Assembly (NCBI GenBank): GCA_037969035.1
Contig: JBBKWU010000024.1
Location: 1 to 27,850 of the forward strand
Source: JBBKWU01 sp037969035
GTDB taxonomy: Bacteria; Pseudomonadota; Alphaproteobacteria; Micavibrionales; Micavibrionaceae
DNA: 27,850 nucleotides
Reading direction: 5' to 3'
Below are positions 7,493-15,826 of this stretch, one piece after another. The translations under genes and the position numbers were made by a program. Under the pieces are notes generated by a model. It did no database searches. It saw only the letters and a list, made by a program, of their open reading frames with translations, and was not told the DNA's origin. The number at the start of each line of letters is the position of its first letter. Within the stretch, counting starts at the first letter, position 1.

Positions 7493-8921
7493 ATCCTATT
7501 TTTTTAACCTCGCTGATGACCATGTTTTTTAATGTTTCTAAAGATGCAGGACTGCTGGCCTCAGCCCTTGTCACCAATACGTTTTGGGTGTTCGACGCAC
7601 GCAGTAACCACCAACCATCGGCAGTTTGAACGCGAACACCATCAATGTCGATAACTTTAAAATCGGGCGCTGTGCCGAGTTTTTGCTGTGCTTCAAGCGA
7701 ATCTGCCACGCGTTTGATCAGATCAAACTTCTCTGTTTCATCGACCTCAAAGCGCACTTCGGGCGTGTTACAGATTTGCGGCAAATGGGCGATTAGTGTC
7801 GATGCGGCACCATCTGCTTCGCTGACTTCGTTCATAAGGCGAATCGAGCAGTAAATACCATCGTCAAAGCCATACCATTTATCACCAAAGAAGATATGCC
7901 CCGAGAGCTCACCCGCGAGCGGGGCTTTTAGTTCAGCCATTTTGGCTTTAATCAGTGAATGGCCTGTCGCGGCCATAACGGCTTTGCCACCAAGGCGCGT
8001 GATTTCGTCATACATGACTTGGCTGCATTTCACATCACCAACGATGGTCGCGCCTGGGTGTTCTTCAAGGATTTCACGCGCATACACGGCGATCAACGTG
8101 TCACAGCGCAAGATAGTACCGTTTTCATCGACAGCACCAATGCGGTCAGCATCGCCATCAAGGGCAACACCGAAGTCACATTTTTGCTCGCGCACGACTT
8201 TGATAAGGTCAACAAGGTTTGCGTCTACTGTTGGATCAGGGTGGTGATTCGGGAAGTTGCCGTCGATTTCATCAAACAGCAAGATATGCTCGCCCGGTAA
8301 TTTTTTGGTCAAACGGCGGACAATCTCGCCGCCTGCGCCGTTGCCGCAATCCCACGCAACTTTTAGATCGCGCGTGCCCGTGTAATCACGCAGCAAACGA
8401 TCAACATAGGCGTCTTGGATATCAATTTCGCGCGCGCTGCCGCCGTCTTTGAGTTCAAAATCAGCTTCAGCCGCGATGCGTCCAAGTTCCTGCACGGCTT
8501 CACCGTAAACAGGGCCTTTTTGTAGCGTCATTTTAAAACCGTTGTAATCGGATGGGTTGTGCGAGCCTGTAATCATCACGCCACCATCTGCCATATGGTC
8601 TTTGACCGCGAAATACAGCATTGGCGTGGGGCCAAGGCCAATGTTTTCAACTTCTAAGCCCATCGCGATCAGGCCGTTAATCACAGCCTTTGCAAAGACG
8701 GGAGAGCTGGCGCGGCCATCATAACCAACACAAACGCGGCTGCCGCCTTTGCGGCGCACGAGCGTGCCAAACGCGCAGCCCACAGCATAAGCATCAAGCG
8801 GCGTTAGGTTTTTACCGATTTGGCCACGAATGTCATATTCGCGCAGGATTTCCGCATCAAATTTATGCGGCGCAGGAGAATCGGGGATCTCCATATCCAG
8901 AATGCTTGTGTTAAGCGGCAT
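7470..8921 (-). CDS. Phosphoglucomutase/phosphomannomutase (AlgC/ManB type)
   Basis: This alpha-D-phosphohexomutase interconverts hexose 6- and 1-phosphates (glucose or mannose) and feeds nucleotide-sugar synthesis. The active serine is Ser120 in GVMITGSHNPSDYNGFK. The Mg-binding loop is DGDADR (255-260) and the sugar-binding loop is GELSGH (337-342). It has 483 residues from the ATG at 8921, typical for the family. That start overlaps the galU stop by 11 nt and has AAGGA about 13 nt upstream. An in-frame ATG at 8960 would add 13 residues encoded inside galU and is less likely. The galU overlap upstream and the chpT overlap downstream argue for one transcript. Sequence alone does not decide glucose against mannose specificity. 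Confidence 0.93.
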   Translation of the reverse strand: MPLNTSILDMEIPDSPAPHKFDAEILREYDIRGQIGKNLTPLDAYAVGCAFGTLVRRKGGSRVCVGYDGRASSPVFAKAVINGLIAMGLEVENIGLGPTPMLYFAVKDHMADGGVMITGSHNPSDYNGFKMTLQKGPVYGEAVQELGRIAAEADFELKDGGSAREIDIQDAYVDRLLRDYTGTRDLKVAWDCGNGAGGEIVRRLTKKLPGEHILLFDEIDGNFPNHHPDPTVDANLVDLIKVVREQKCDFGVALDGDADRIGAVDENGTILRCDTLIAVYAREILEEHPGATIVGDVKCSQVMYDEITRLGGKAVMAATGHSLIKAKMAELKAPLAGELSGHIFFGDKWYGFDDGIYCSIRLMNEVSEADGAASTLIAHLPQICNTPEVRFEVDETEKFDLIKRVADSLEAQQKLGTAPDFKVIDIDGVRVQTADGWWLLRASNTQNVLVTRAEASSPASLETLKNMVISEVKKIGYGVTFPA

Positions 8922-9837
8922 GTGAGGATTTGTCCTTATTTTTTTGTTCATCGTGTTCATTTAAATAGTCACGCAGAATTTGGCGGACTTTCGGGCCAAT
9001 CTCTGAATCGGCAAGACCAAAGGCCAGATTGGTTTCAATAAAGCCAAGGCGCGTGCCGCAATCATAACGTTTCCCGTCATAACGATAGCCATGAAACGGT
9101 GTCGTGCCGAGCATTTTAACCAGCGCATCCGTGAGCTGTATCTCGCCGCCTGTGCCTTTTTCGAACGCGGATAGGTGCGAGAAAATCTCAGGTTGCAGGA
9201 TGTAGCGCCCCATAATGGCAAGGTTTGACGGTGCTTTGCCTTGTTCTGGTTTTTCGACGAGGCCGTTGACGGTTACGATTTTGCCTTTGTCTTCGGCGAT
9301 GTCGACGATGCCATAGCGGGAGGTATCTTCGTCTGATACATCGGTCACCGCAACAACGTTGCCGCCGTGCTCGTTATAGGCCTCCACCATTTGTGCCAAA
9401 CAGCCTTTTTCAGCCAAAAACACATCATCGGGCAGGATCACCGCGAACGGCTCATCGCCCACTAATTTATGGGCGCACCAAATAGCGTGGCCTAAACCCA
9501 ATGCTTTGGGTTGGCGGGTTGTGAATAACTTGCCTGCGGGCATTTCGCTGGCACGGACTTTCTCAAGCAAATCTTTTTTGCCGCGTGATTCGAGAACGCT
9601 CTCAAGCTCGGGCTGGAAATCAAAATGCTCTTCCAGCATTTCTTTCTGGCGGCCTGTGACGAAAATGAATTCCTCGATGCCTGCTTCGCGTGCTTCTTCG
9701 TACGCGTGCTGGATCAACGGGCGGTCATTAAGGGGCAGCATCTCTTTGGGCATTACTTTGGTCGCGGGTAGAAATCTTGTGCCCAATCCGGCGACAGGAA
9801 ATACAGCTTTGCGAACAGGTCTTATATCAGAAGGCAT
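8911..9837 (-). CDS. galU: UTP-glucose-1-phosphate uridylyltransferase
   Basis: GalU makes UDP-glucose from UTP and glucose 1-phosphate for LPS and other glycans. The nucleotide-binding signature GLGTRFLPATKVMPKEMLP lies at 17-35. ILPDDV carries the metal-binding aspartate, and GLVEKP and a YDCGTRLG motif follow. The 308-residue length is typical. It is the first gene of the galU-mutase-chpT group, and its stop overlaps the mutase start. The ATG at 9837 has no strong RBS. The 172-bp gap to the divergent gene at 10010 would hold its promoter. Confidence 0.95.
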   Translation of the reverse strand: MPSDIRPVRKAVFPVAGLGTRFLPATKVMPKEMLPLNDRPLIQHAYEEAREAGIEEFIFVTGRQKEMLEEHFDFQPELESVLESRGKKDLLEKVRASEMPAGKLFTTRQPKALGLGHAIWCAHKLVGDEPFAVILPDDVFLAEKGCLAQMVEAYNEHGGNVVAVTDVSDEDTSRYGIVDIAEDKGKIVTVNGLVEKPEQGKAPSNLAIMGRYILQPEIFSHLSAFEKGTGGEIQLTDALVKMLGTTPFHGYRYDGKRYDCGTRLGFIETNLAFGLADSEIGPKVRQILRDYLNEHDEQKNKDKSSHAA

Positions 9838-9930
9838 ATGGTTTATGTCTCGTTGTTATAATCAAGGTTGAATCTTTCGCATAAATGATTTGCAAATGCA
9901 AGAGCGCCTGACTTTATAGGCATAATCCTA

Positions 9931-9959
9931 TTGACGGCAATATGTGAAGGCTTTATGGC
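9931..9959 (+). promoter_or_regulatory. Putative sigma70-type promoter
   Basis: TTGACG at 9931-9936, a 17-bp spacer and TATGGC at 9954-9959 lie about 50 bp upstream of the secreted-protein gene at 10010. The -35 matches consensus at 5 of 6 positions; the -10 is weak. This is a motif reading only. Confidence 0.35.
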
Positions 9960-10009
9960 TAAATGTAATGTAGATATAAATTAAGTCATAAATGATAGGG
10001 AGGTAAATT

Positions 10010-10549
10010 ATGAACAAAACACTTCAAGCATTGGCATTGGGCGCAGCAACCAGCTTTTCGGCATCAGCCGCTTTGGCGCAGGAGTCTGGCGCGGTTAATG
10101 AGACGCCAACCATTTCGCAGGAGCAGCGCGAAGCCACAGCAAAAGTTATGGGAGAGTGTGTTGGGAATAGAGTTTATGGCGGGCTTCAAGTCGCCTCCCT
10201 TTTTGTAGAAACAGACAATCTGAATTTTAGGAAAAATGAGCTGATAGATTTCGAGGTTATGATTAAACTCAACGCATTGGTTATATGTTTTGCGGATGCC
10301 GTAGGGTACGAGAGAGTGCCTCTAGAAGAATTCTTAAGAAATAAGAGCGTTTTATATCATCAAGCGCCTGATCTTCCCGAAGTCATTAAGGAGCTTCCTG
10401 ATGACATAGACACAAATCAGCAAGCACAAGAAGATTTACTTGCGAGAGCAACCGGTGGTTGGCAGCCTCTGATGGATAGGGAAGTGGATGAGGATGTTTT
10501 TGAAAAGACGTATGAGAGCACTATATTAGCGGCTCGGTTATTGAGATAG
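10010..10549 (+). CDS. Secreted hypothetical protein
   Basis: The product is 179 residues with a clear Sec signal peptide: MNK, a hydrophobic run, and likely cleavage after ALA at residue 23 (before QESG). The mature part has only two cysteines (Cys50 and Cys93), which could form a disulfide in the periplasm. It is otherwise polar and acidic with no motif I recognise. The start is well supported by GGGAGGT about 6 nt before the ATG. It is divergent from galU and convergent with the J-domain gene, with only 13 bp between the stops and no evident terminator there. Confidence 0.82.
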   Translation: MNKTLQALALGAATSFSASAALAQESGAVNETPTISQEQREATAKVMGECVGNRVYGGLQVASLFVETDNLNFRKNELIDFEVMIKLNALVICFADAVGYERVPLEEFLRNKSVLYHQAPDLPEVIKELPDDIDTNQQAQEDLLARATGGWQPLMDREVDEDVFEKTYESTILAARLLR

Positions 10550-10562
10550 TTTTTGAAAACGG

Positions 10563-11012
10563 TTATTTTTTGCCCTTGAGGAAATCATGCGCTTGATTGA
10601 TTTGCGCGGCTAGCCATTCTGAGCCTTCTTGGTCGGGATGGATTTTCTTCATTAGTTTTTTGTAGGCGGCTTCGATGTCTTGATCGCTTGCGTTGTTTTT
10701 GAGGCCGAGGATTTCGAGTGCTTTTTTGCGGGTCATTTTATCGTCTGTGGTGTTCTTTGGTGGGGTGCTTTTCGCGCGTCGGCGCTCGCGCATATAAGCC
10801 AAAGAAATCGGGAACGCCGCCGCCACAAGCGCAACAGCAGCCGCAAGCTTACCCGTGATCGCCATATAAAACAGCGACACCGCCATAACAAGCGCGGCAA
10901 AGGCCAAGAAGAATGATTTGATTTGGGAAATGCTCGCGTTCATGAAAAAACGGTAGAGCCCATAAAGACCAATAATCGCAGCAAATGTCAGAAGAAAATA
11001 AACCATGACCAT
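10563..11012 (-). CDS. Membrane-anchored J-domain protein (TIM14/Pam18-like layout)
   Basis: The 149-residue protein has hydrophobic segments at about 3-23 and 33-74, then a basic linker (RERRRAK). A short C-terminal J-domain spans residues 95-147 with the diagnostic HPD at 125-127. J-domains stimulate the ATPase of DnaK-type chaperones, and this layout would recruit DnaK to the inner membrane. The layout resembles alphaproteobacterial relatives of mitochondrial TIM14. I chose the ATG at 11012 (another lies at 11006). An in-frame start at 11099 would overlap the divergent aminopeptidase gene and add a tail that does not look like protein. Confidence 0.85.
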   Translation of the reverse strand: MVMVYFLLTFAAIIGLYGLYRFFMNASISQIKSFFLAFAALVMAVSLFYMAITGKLAAAVALVAAAFPISLAYMRERRRAKSTPPKNTTDDKMTRKKALEILGLKNNASDQDIEAAYKKLMKKIHPDQEGSEWLAAQINQAHDFLKGKK

Positions 11013-11084
11013 TAATATATACGAATTTGATGTTTTTGTGTTTAATATGTAGGACAATAAGAAAATTTTTAAGGGGATACGATC

Positions 11085-12902
11085 ATGGCAACGGCTCAAA
11101 ACACATCGGCTGAGAAGCTTTCGGAATTACGTGCGGCGTTGAAAAATGCAGGCGTGAACGGGTTTTTGGTGCCGCGCGCGGATGAATTCCAAGGTGAAGA
11201 AGCCCCCGATAGCGCAGAGCGTTTGGCATGGCTGACAGGGTTTGATGGTTCGGCTGGGTTTGCGGTTGTGCTGGAGAGTAAGGCGGCTGTTTTATCCGAT
11301 GGACGTTACACCATTCAATTGCAAAAACAAGTTGATGCGGCATCGTTTGAGGCGTTGACGGTCACGGGGGCGGATGCCTATGACTGGCTCGTTAAAAACG
11401 CAGCTTCAGGCAGTAAAATTGGGTATGACCCGAAATTGCATACGGTGTCTGCGGTGCAAAAACTTACGAAATTATTGGCGGCAAAGAAAATTGAGCTTGT
11501 CGCGCTTGACCAAAACCCATTGGATAGTGTTTGGGACGACCAACCTGCACCACCAAAAGCACCTGTGCGCATCTTTGATGAGGCTGTGGCAGGCATGAGC
11601 GGCGCGCAAAAACGCCAAGGGCTTGCGGCACAAATTACGGATGAGGGCGGGGCTGCGTTTATTCTGAGCATGCCCGATTCGATTGCGTGGTTGCTTAATA
11701 TTCGCGGGGCGGATGTTGCCAATACACCGCTTGCGCTTTCTTATGCTGTTTTACATGATAGCGGCGAAGTGGATTGGTATATTGATGCGGCAAAAATGAC
11801 GCCAGCCGTGACGCAACATGTCGGCAATGCGGTGAAAATTTGTGACCCTGCACAGTTGGAGGCCGATATCGCCGCACTGTGTAAGAAAGCCGCAAATGAC
11901 AGCAAACCCGTTTTGATGGATTATTCAACCTGCCCGATGTGGTTTTATAACGTGGTTGAGAGCAACAAGGCGACGGCGCAGGATTATACTGACCCTGTGA
12001 TTGAGCCGCGCGCGTGTAAAACACCGCAGGAACAAGATGCGATTCGTAAAACCCATATCCGTGATGGTGTGGCGTTGGCGAAGTTTTTGAAATGGCTTGA
12101 TGATGAAGCACCCAAAGGCGGACTGACGGAGATAGACGTGGTTGAAAAGCTCTATGATTTTCGAAAAATGGGCGCGCATTTCACAGGCAATAGTTTTGAC
12201 ACGATTTCAGGTTGGGCGGAAAATGGCGCGATTGTTCATTACCACGCCACCAAAGCCAGCAATGCAGCGATTAAAGGCGACAGCCTTTTACTGGTGGATA
12301 GCGGTGGGCAGTATTCAGACGGCGGCACAACCGATATCACGCGCACGGTGTCTGTCGGCACACCAACGCAAAGCATGAAAGAGCATTTTACACGGGCGTT
12401 AAAAGGCCATATTGCGATTGCCCGCGCGGTATTCCCCGAAGGAATAACAGGGCGCGAGGTTGATATCCTAACGCGCCAAGCTTTGTGGCGCGAGGGCGAG
12501 GATTACGCGCATGGCACAGGCCATGGTGTTGGCTGTTATTTAGGCGTTCATGAAAGTGGCATCGGTATTTCTAGCCGTGCAAAGGACGTATTCCGCGCAG
12601 GGATGTTGGTGTCTAATGAACCTGGTTATTACGAAGAAGGTGCCTATGGCATTCGCATTGAAAACCTTGTTTTGGTGAAGGATGATGGTCAAATGAACGA
12701 CGGAAAGCGCATGCGCCTTGCTTTTGAAACGGTGACACTTGCACCGATTGACCAGCGTTTGATTGAAAAATCATTGATGGATGAAGCAGAGATTAAGTGG
12801 CTGAATGATTACCACGCGCGCGTCTATAACACGATTAACCCGCTTTTAAGTGGCGAGCCTGATGTGCAGAGTTGGTTGAAGAAATCTTGTAAACCGCTAT
12901 AG
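11085..12902 (+). CDS. Xaa-Pro aminopeptidase, M24B family
   Basis: This cytosolic metallopeptidase releases the N-terminal residue from peptides with proline at position two. It is 605 residues, the length of the three-domain eukaryotic-like form (two creatinase-like N-terminal domains, then a pita-bread catalytic domain). Metal ligands are visible in DSGGQYSDGGTTDITRT (Asp405 and Asp417), in HGTGHGVG, and in the glutamates of NEPGYYEEG and the IENL region. The metal loop has one extra glycine (DGGTTD) compared with the usual DGTTD. AAGGGGA about 8 nt before the ATG supports the start. The gene is convergent with 12904-13509, with a single base between the stops. Confidence 0.93.
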   Translation: MATAQNTSAEKLSELRAALKNAGVNGFLVPRADEFQGEEAPDSAERLAWLTGFDGSAGFAVVLESKAAVLSDGRYTIQLQKQVDAASFEALTVTGADAYDWLVKNAASGSKIGYDPKLHTVSAVQKLTKLLAAKKIELVALDQNPLDSVWDDQPAPPKAPVRIFDEAVAGMSGAQKRQGLAAQITDEGGAAFILSMPDSIAWLLNIRGADVANTPLALSYAVLHDSGEVDWYIDAAKMTPAVTQHVGNAVKICDPAQLEADIAALCKKAANDSKPVLMDYSTCPMWFYNVVESNKATAQDYTDPVIEPRACKTPQEQDAIRKTHIRDGVALAKFLKWLDDEAPKGGLTEIDVVEKLYDFRKMGAHFTGNSFDTISGWAENGAIVHYHATKASNAAIKGDSLLLVDSGGQYSDGGTTDITRTVSVGTPTQSMKEHFTRALKGHIAIARAVFPEGITGREVDILTRQALWREGEDYAHGTGHGVGCYLGVHESGIGISSRAKDVFRAGMLVSNEPGYYEEGAYGIRIENLVLVKDDGQMNDGKRMRLAFETVTLAPIDQRLIEKSLMDEAEIKWLNDYHARVYNTINPLLSGEPDVQSWLKKSCKPL

Positions 12903-12903
12903 C

Positions 12904-13509
12904 CTATCGAAAGGCATGGGGCAAAATTCTGAATTTATCAAAGAATTCGTTGCTTGCCCGCGCATAGAGATATTCCGTTGAGCCGAGAGCTTCTAAGATA
13001 AATATATGCCGTGAGTTGTGAAAAATGCGACGTCTTATGACCCAAGGCTTATGACTTTTAGGTCTTTGTGCTGCGGGCATGCTCCCATCAAAAAACTCAA
13101 TGGTGATGTCTTTGCCCCAATTACCGTCTTCACTGTAATCGGATAAATTCGGTATTTGATATTCATAGGAGCTATCGTAAAAGTTGATTAAGTCTTCAAC
13201 TTTTTCTTCGACCGCATCTTGGTAGGGTTTATATTTTTCCAAAGGCTCCATTATGATGGAATATTTCACATAGTGCCCAAGCTCTTTTGATTTATATTCC
13301 GCGGAAATATAAGAGTGATATTGCAGCTCTTTGTTAAGATAGCGCGCTGTGCGCGAGACTTCCTCGGTGTGCGGAACGGGGAAATAAGCCTGATAGATGT
13401 GAGATCTCGACTCAAAATTAGGACCTATCAAGGGATCCTGCGCGTCACCAGACGATGACCCGAGCACTAAACATAGTGAAAATAAAAATATAACAACAAT
13501 TTGTTTCAT
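12904..13509 (-). CDS. Secreted hypothetical protein
   Basis: The product has 201 residues with an N-terminal signal peptide (MKQIVVIFLFSLCLVLG, cleavage probably near GDAQ at 21-24). Cys13 lies in the hydrophobic core but the flanking residues do not form a good lipobox. The mature part is rich in Tyr and charged residues, with no motif I recognise. It follows rpsU on the same strand, but the rpsU terminator lies between them, so it likely has its own promoter in the short gap 13510-13565. Its stop almost touches the convergent aminopeptidase stop, with no room for a terminator. Confidence 0.78.
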   Translation of the reverse strand: MKQIVVIFLFSLCLVLGSSSGDAQDPLIGPNFESRSHIYQAYFPVPHTEEVSRTARYLNKELQYHSYISAEYKSKELGHYVKYSIIMEPLEKYKPYQDAVEEKVEDLINFYDSSYEYQIPNLSDYSEDGNWGKDITIEFFDGSMPAAQRPKSHKPWVIRRRIFHNSRHIFILEALGSTEYLYARASNEFFDKFRILPHAFR

Positions 13510-13565
13510 GATTTATATCTTGGCAGAAAAAGATTAACAGATCAATTACATCAGTATGAATCAGA

Positions 13566-13600
13566 ATAAAAAAAATCACCAAGAAAACCTGATGATTTTT
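13566..13600 (-). terminator. Rho-independent terminator of rpsU
   Basis: On the minus strand a 9-bp stem (AAATCATCA with TGGTGATTT, allowing G-U pairs) encloses an 8-nt loop and is followed by a run of T. It starts 15 nt after the rpsU stop. The plus strand also has a T-rich tail, so it may act in both directions. Confidence 0.8.
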
Positions 13601-13612
13601 AAATTTTTATAA

Positions 13613-13810
13613 CTAGTCTTTACGGTTTTTACGTTGAAGCTTGCGCCAGCGTCTAACTGATTCGGCTTGTTCACGTTTCTTCTTTTCAGAAGGTTTTTCA
13701 AAGTCACGACGAAGTTTCATTTCACGGAAGATACCTTCACGCTGCATTTTTTTCTTCAGAACTTTCAACGCCTGATCGACATTGTTATCTCTAACATTAA
13801 CGCTTACCAA
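13613..13810 (-). CDS. rpsU: Small ribosomal subunit protein bS21
   Basis: This 65-residue, highly basic protein matches bS21 across its length: VSVNVRDNNVDQALKVLKKKMQREGIFREMK, then a Lys/Arg-rich tail. bS21 binds the 30S subunit near the mRNA 3'-end docking site and helps initiation. The start codon is TTG (13808-13810) with AGAGGTG about 8 nt upstream. No ATG fits the conserved N-terminus. It appears to be a single-gene transcript ending at the terminator just downstream. Confidence 0.95.
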   Translation of the reverse strand: MVSVNVRDNNVDQALKVLKKKMQREGIFREMKLRRDFEKPSEKKKREQAESVRRWRKLQRKNRKD

Positions 13811-13864
13811 TTTAATTCACCTCTTTCTAATTTTGTTTGCTTGTGCCTCTATTTTTAATAAACA

Positions 13865-13875
13865 GACGCACTGTG
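13865..13875. repeat. Short perfect palindrome in rpsU leader
   Basis: CGCAC, one base, GTGCG lies 55 nt upstream of the rpsU start. It could be a small hairpin in the leader or an operator. Nothing else identifies it. The rest of the 315-bp gap between rpsU and yejF holds the inverted-repeat element at 13963-14071 and no credible gene. Confidence 0.3.
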
Positions 13876-13962
13876 CGCTTTAAATGGGTAGCACTTAATC
13901 TAATAAGTCATGCATTGATAACGGCGCAGACACCATTATGCAAGCAAAAACATGAAGATAAG

Positions 13963-14071
13963 GTTATAACCGCTTCCATTTATCTTGTGACAGCGTTATT
14001 CGTTCCTTACGTAGCGCTGCTACGCTGCGTCGCTCATGCCTTGTCACAAAATAAAGCGAAACGGTTATAAC
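13963..14071. repeat. 109-bp inverted-repeat element (MITE-like or structured RNA)
   Basis: Two 30-bp arms, 13963-13992 and 14042-14071, are inverted copies. Both begin GTTATAACCG at the outside and end TTGTGACA at the inside, with about five mismatches. The 49-bp centre contains a second perfect hairpin (CGTAGC, GCT, GCTACG at 14010-14024). The element lies in the divergent gap between rpsU and yejF and encodes no credible protein. It could be a non-autonomous mobile element, a repetitive extragenic palindrome or a folded RNA. I see no flanking target duplication that I would trust. Confidence 0.7.
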
Positions 14072-14125
14072 GTTGAAAAATATGACAGTTTTGTTTGAAA
14101 ATAGGGCGTGACGGGGGAGGGGGAA

Positions 14126-15772
14126 TTATGCGGATTTACTGGCTTTTAGGTGGAGTGCTGCTTCCATCAGGGTTTTGGTGTATTGCTGTTGTGGGTTATC
14201 AAAGATCGCGGCGGTGGCACCTTGTTCGACGATTTTACCGTCTTTCATCACCAGAATTTCATGCGACATGGCACGCACCACGCGTAGATCATGGCTGATA
14301 AACATATAGGACAGCTTGTATTTATCTTGTAACGCCCGCAGGAGATCAATGATTTGCGCCTGCACGGAGAGGTCAAGCGCACTGGTCGGTTCATCAAGAA
14401 CCATAAATTTAGGTTGCAGCACTAAGGCACGGGCAATGGATATGCGTTGGCGCTGACCGCCCGAGAACTCATGCGGATAACGATGGCGGGTTTCAGGATC
14501 AAGATCGACTTCGTTTAGGGCGTTTATAACCAGTTCATCACGCTCTAAAGCACTCAAATTTTTGCGGTGGACTTCTAAGCCCTCGCCGATAATCTGCCCG
14601 ACGGACATGCGCGGTGACAGCGAACCAAACGGGTCTTGGAACACAATCTGCATGTCCTCACGAGAAGCGCGGAGTTGCTTGCGGTTTTGATCGGAGATGG
14701 TGCGCTCACCAAAAACGATGGTGCCATCACTGCCGATCAGCCTTAAGAGCGCAAGGCCGAGAGTTGTTTTGCCTGAACCCGATTCGCCGACAACACCGAG
14801 CGTTTGCCCCGCGCGGCAAGTAACATCAACGCCATCGACAGCTTTGATCCATTTGGTGGTTTTGCCGAAGAAGTTTTTCTTGTGTGGGAAATGGACTTTG
14901 ATATCTTTGCCGACCATAACGGCGGCTGCGTTATCATTTTGCGCGACAGCCAAGCCTTTGGGTTGGGCAGATAGCAGCATTTTTGTGTATTCATGTTTCG
15001 GTTTTGAAAATAAAGCCTTGCTGGTGTTGGTTTCCACAAGATCGCCATGCTGCATCACGCAGACATCATCCGCCATTTTTTCAACCACGTTTAGATCGTG
15101 GGTTATCATCAAAAGCGCCATGTTGAGTTCGGCTTTTAGCTCGTTCAAAAGTTCTAAGATTTCAGCCTGCACGGTGACGTCGAGCGCGGTTGTGGGTTCA
15201 TCCGCGATTAAAAGCTCAGGCTTGTTGGCGAGTGCCATGGCAATCATCACGCGTTGACGTTGTCCACCCGAAAGCTCGTGCGGATAGGCGTTTAGGCGTT
15301 GCTTCATTAGGGGAAGTTGCACGAGATCAAGCAATTCTAGCACGCGTTTATGCGCGTCACTGTCACCCATGTTTTGGTGAATTTTTAAAACTTCGCCGAT
15401 TTGTTTTTCGATGGTGTGTAGCGGATTTAGCGCGCTCAACGGTTCTTGGAAGATCATGCCGATTTGGCTGCCGCGAATATCGCGCATGGTTTTTTGAGGG
15501 GCACCGATGAGCTCTGTGCCGTTAAATAAGATGCTGGATTGATCGCTGTGGAAGGCTTTGGGATAGGGCAGGAGTTGCATGATGGAAAGCGCAGTGACGG
15601 ATTTACCAGAACCAGATTCGCCAACAACGGCGGTGGTTTTACCGATTTCGAGGTCAAAGCTCACGTTCTTTACGGCTTCGATAGTACCGCCCTCGGTTTT
15701 AAAGCCCGTGGTTAGGTTTTTGATTTGCAATAAGGGCACGTGCGGCGCAGATGTTTTTTTCGATTCACTCAT
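14126..15772 (-). CDS. yejF: Oligopeptide ABC transporter, tandem ATPase subunit YejF
   Basis: Two ATP-binding cassettes are fused in one 548-residue chain, as in YejF. The first has Walker A GESGSGKS (51-58), signature LSGGQRQR (168-175) and Walker B with DEPTTALD (191-198). The second has GESGSGKT (329-336), FSGGQRQR (436-443) and DEPTSALD (460-467). It powers import of oligopeptides through YejB/YejE. It is the last gene of a long minus-strand run, 54 bp after a GNAT gene. The other subunits are upstream but separated by unrelated genes (yejE at 18834, yejB at 20358, yejA at 25010). The start ATG has no strong RBS. Confidence 0.95.
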   Translation of the reverse strand: MSESKKTSAPHVPLLQIKNLTTGFKTEGGTIEAVKNVSFDLEIGKTTAVVGESGSGKSVTALSIMQLLPYPKAFHSDQSSILFNGTELIGAPQKTMRDIRGSQIGMIFQEPLSALNPLHTIEKQIGEVLKIHQNMGDSDAHKRVLELLDLVQLPLMKQRLNAYPHELSGGQRQRVMIAMALANKPELLIADEPTTALDVTVQAEILELLNELKAELNMALLMITHDLNVVEKMADDVCVMQHGDLVETNTSKALFSKPKHEYTKMLLSAQPKGLAVAQNDNAAAVMVGKDIKVHFPHKKNFFGKTTKWIKAVDGVDVTCRAGQTLGVVGESGSGKTTLGLALLRLIGSDGTIVFGERTISDQNRKQLRASREDMQIVFQDPFGSLSPRMSVGQIIGEGLEVHRKNLSALERDELVINALNEVDLDPETRHRYPHEFSGGQRQRISIARALVLQPKFMVLDEPTSALDLSVQAQIIDLLRALQDKYKLSYMFISHDLRVVRAMSHEILVMKDGKIVEQGATAAIFDNPQQQYTKTLMEAALHLKASKSA

Positions 15773-15826
15773 GAAAGCATTTAAGCACAGAGCGCGCGAA
15801 TTTTATAGCTCTTCTTGCGGTGCAGA

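Noticed and set aside
10550..10562. Terminator between convergent genes at 10549 and 10563
   Set aside because: The 13-bp gap has no inverted repeat. Likewise the single base between 12902 and 12904 cannot hold one.
13837..14070. Plus-strand open frame of 77 codons upstream of yejF
   Set aside because: It spans the 109-bp inverted repeat and has no RBS; the apparent frame follows from the palindrome.
14697..15257. Plus-strand open frame of 186 codons
   Set aside because: It lies antisense to yejF, with intact Walker and signature motifs on the other strand.
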